The notes under the pieces: generated by a model
The model's input: only the letters and a program-made list of their open reading frames with translations
The model's database searches: none
Told to the model about the DNA's origin: nothing
Assembly: GCA_010645155.1 (NCBI GenBank)
Contig: CM021318.1
Coordinates: 6,568,059-6,632,058, forward strand
Direction: 5' to 3'
Length of the DNA: 64,000 bases
Source of the DNA: Tigriopus japonicus
Lineage: Eukaryota > Arthropoda > Copepoda > Harpacticoida > Harpacticidae
Part shown: positions 62,880-64,000 of the stretch, in pieces
How the letters are laid out: the number at the start of each line of letters is the position of its first letter
How positions within the stretch are numbered: position 1 is the stretch's first letter
Translations under genes and position numbers: made by a program

Positions 62880-63375
62880 TTTTTAAATGTAATTAATTAC
62901 AATTACTTTGTCTCAACACTAATTAAATGCAATTGCTTTATTTTCAAATGTAATTAATTACAATGACAACTACTGTCAAACAGAAATTGAATCACATTGA
63001 ATTATATTTCAATTACATTATATTTCAAACCCAACTCGAACTTTTTTCTTTTTAAATGCAAAATAGATAAAAAGGATCTAACACTTGAATTTTGAGTGAA
63101 TAAATTCTTATGCTGAAAACTATTGGAAAGTTGGAGGAAGCCTGTAACTTGCTTAATTCTAGAACTTCCTATTTATATACATTTATATATATTTAAATAT
63201 ATTATAAATATATTTATTATATTTCATATGTATATATGAAAATGTAATTGTAATTTGTAATTGAAAAATGGCAACTACATTGGTTAAAAGCATATTAGAT
63301 TGCAATTACTTTGATCTGAAATGTAAACAATTTCAATTACTTGGAAATGTAATTGGAATTACATCACACGTCTGA
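62880..63375. repeat. AT-rich repeat with many GTAATT/AATTAC motifs
   Basis: Numerous copies of TGTAATTAATTACAA-type palindromes on both sides of a TATATTTATA-rich core (about 63165-63235). The arrangement is roughly symmetrical and resembles the interior of the hAT-like end at 58900-59051. Probably a non-autonomous DNA transposon whose termini I could not define. Confidence 0.5.
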
Positions 63376-64000
63376 AATATAAATTTGTTCAGAAACAAAG
63401 ATCTTGTATCCAGTGGTGGCTCTCCTTCTCAAATTGCGCACACTCTATTCTGAAAAATTAGCCTAGTTATGAGTGTACATTACATTTCCTAATAATCGAC
63501 TGGCTTGATGAAAGTAACCAAGTGTTTGGCAAACACCTCTGCCTTTCATTTTTTTTTTTTTCAAAAAAATCGGTTTGACGTCTTGTTTTGTTATAAATTA
63601 TTGCTTAAGTCAGGGGAGGTGAAACCCTAGCCAATTAAAAAATAGATCGCAGTTTTTCACAAATGTGCATGTGCATTTTCAAGTAAAAAATGTAAGGACA
63701 TGCAGGTTAATGCATATTAAAATGGCTTAAAAGGTTGAACGTTGAACCTTCTACCATCCTCAGTAAGACAAATCTTAACATTAGAATCCTAGTTGACAAG
63801 TTTTAAATCACAACTAGATTATCCGAACACTATTTCTGACCATCCCTAAGTTCAAGGACATTTGGTCGTCGTTTAACTCAAATGCCCTCACCGGCCAATT
63901 ATTTTGTCAAAAAGATTGTCTTGGGTGATTCATTATTTCTAACCTTATTTTCGCACCGGTTTCTAATCCATAAGAAGAAATGAAATGAAGAACAATTAAT
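63376..64000. other. Intergenic, no gene seen
   Basis: AT-rich sequence without recognisable exons or defined repeats. Confidence 0.5.

Overview
The window is nuclear DNA of an invertebrate animal. Genes are split by GT-AG introns, coding exons are GC-richer than their AT-rich surroundings, and the spacers are full of small DNA transposons and broken retrotransposons. The protein sequences look arthropod-like; a crustacean, possibly a copepod, is my guess, but the species is not readable from the sequence. All three genes lie on the + strand, head to tail.

(1) 1-3077: the 3' part of a gene for a glucuronokinase-type GHMP sugar kinase (coding exons 440-1100 and 2906-3018; earlier exons lie before the window). 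Its last intron holds a hAT-like MITE and a pogo/Tigger-like element. (2) 3078-6430: intergenic, no gene seen. (3) ~6430-16730: a complete vigilin gene (HDLBP/Dp1 family). Two non-coding 5' exons are likely, followed by eleven coding exons (7941-15361) that join in frame to 1267 residues with 15 KH units, and a ~1.35 kb 3' UTR. (4) 16800-17599: a compact promoter/5' UTR block with CCAAT, CRE, YY1-like and E2F-like sites. (5) 17600-50738: a complete split ends (SPEN/SHARP) gene. Eight coding exons join in frame to 4058 residues: RRM1 split by a 14.1 kb intron, a Ser/Gly-rich linker, RRM2-4, then one 9.8 kb exon encoding a long disordered region (His-rich, SR/SD/K-rich, SUMO-type motifs, RG tracts) and a C-terminal SPOC domain. 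The 3' UTR runs to about 51720. (6) 51720-64000: no host gene seen; a graveyard of mobile elements.

The mobile elements are the least ordinary part. A 1885 bp non-autonomous hAT element (51974-53858) has a perfect 8 bp target duplication and arrays of a GGGATAAAC-type motif at both ends in opposite orientation. A 1973 bp fold-back element with Tc1/mariner-type termini (54985-56957) has ~400 bp arms, one of them interrupted by a 5'-truncated, poly(A)-tailed LINE fragment. Other items are a second LINE fragment, another fold-back repeat, several hAT and mariner MITEs, and AT-rich repeats.

The three genes do not form a pathway. The kinase is a cytosolic sugar-salvage enzyme, vigilin is a multi-KH RNA-binding protein acting mainly on mRNA and translation, and Spen is a nuclear RNA-binding transcriptional co-repressor. 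I found no CRISPR, rRNA or convincing tRNA gene, and no clearly new biological system.
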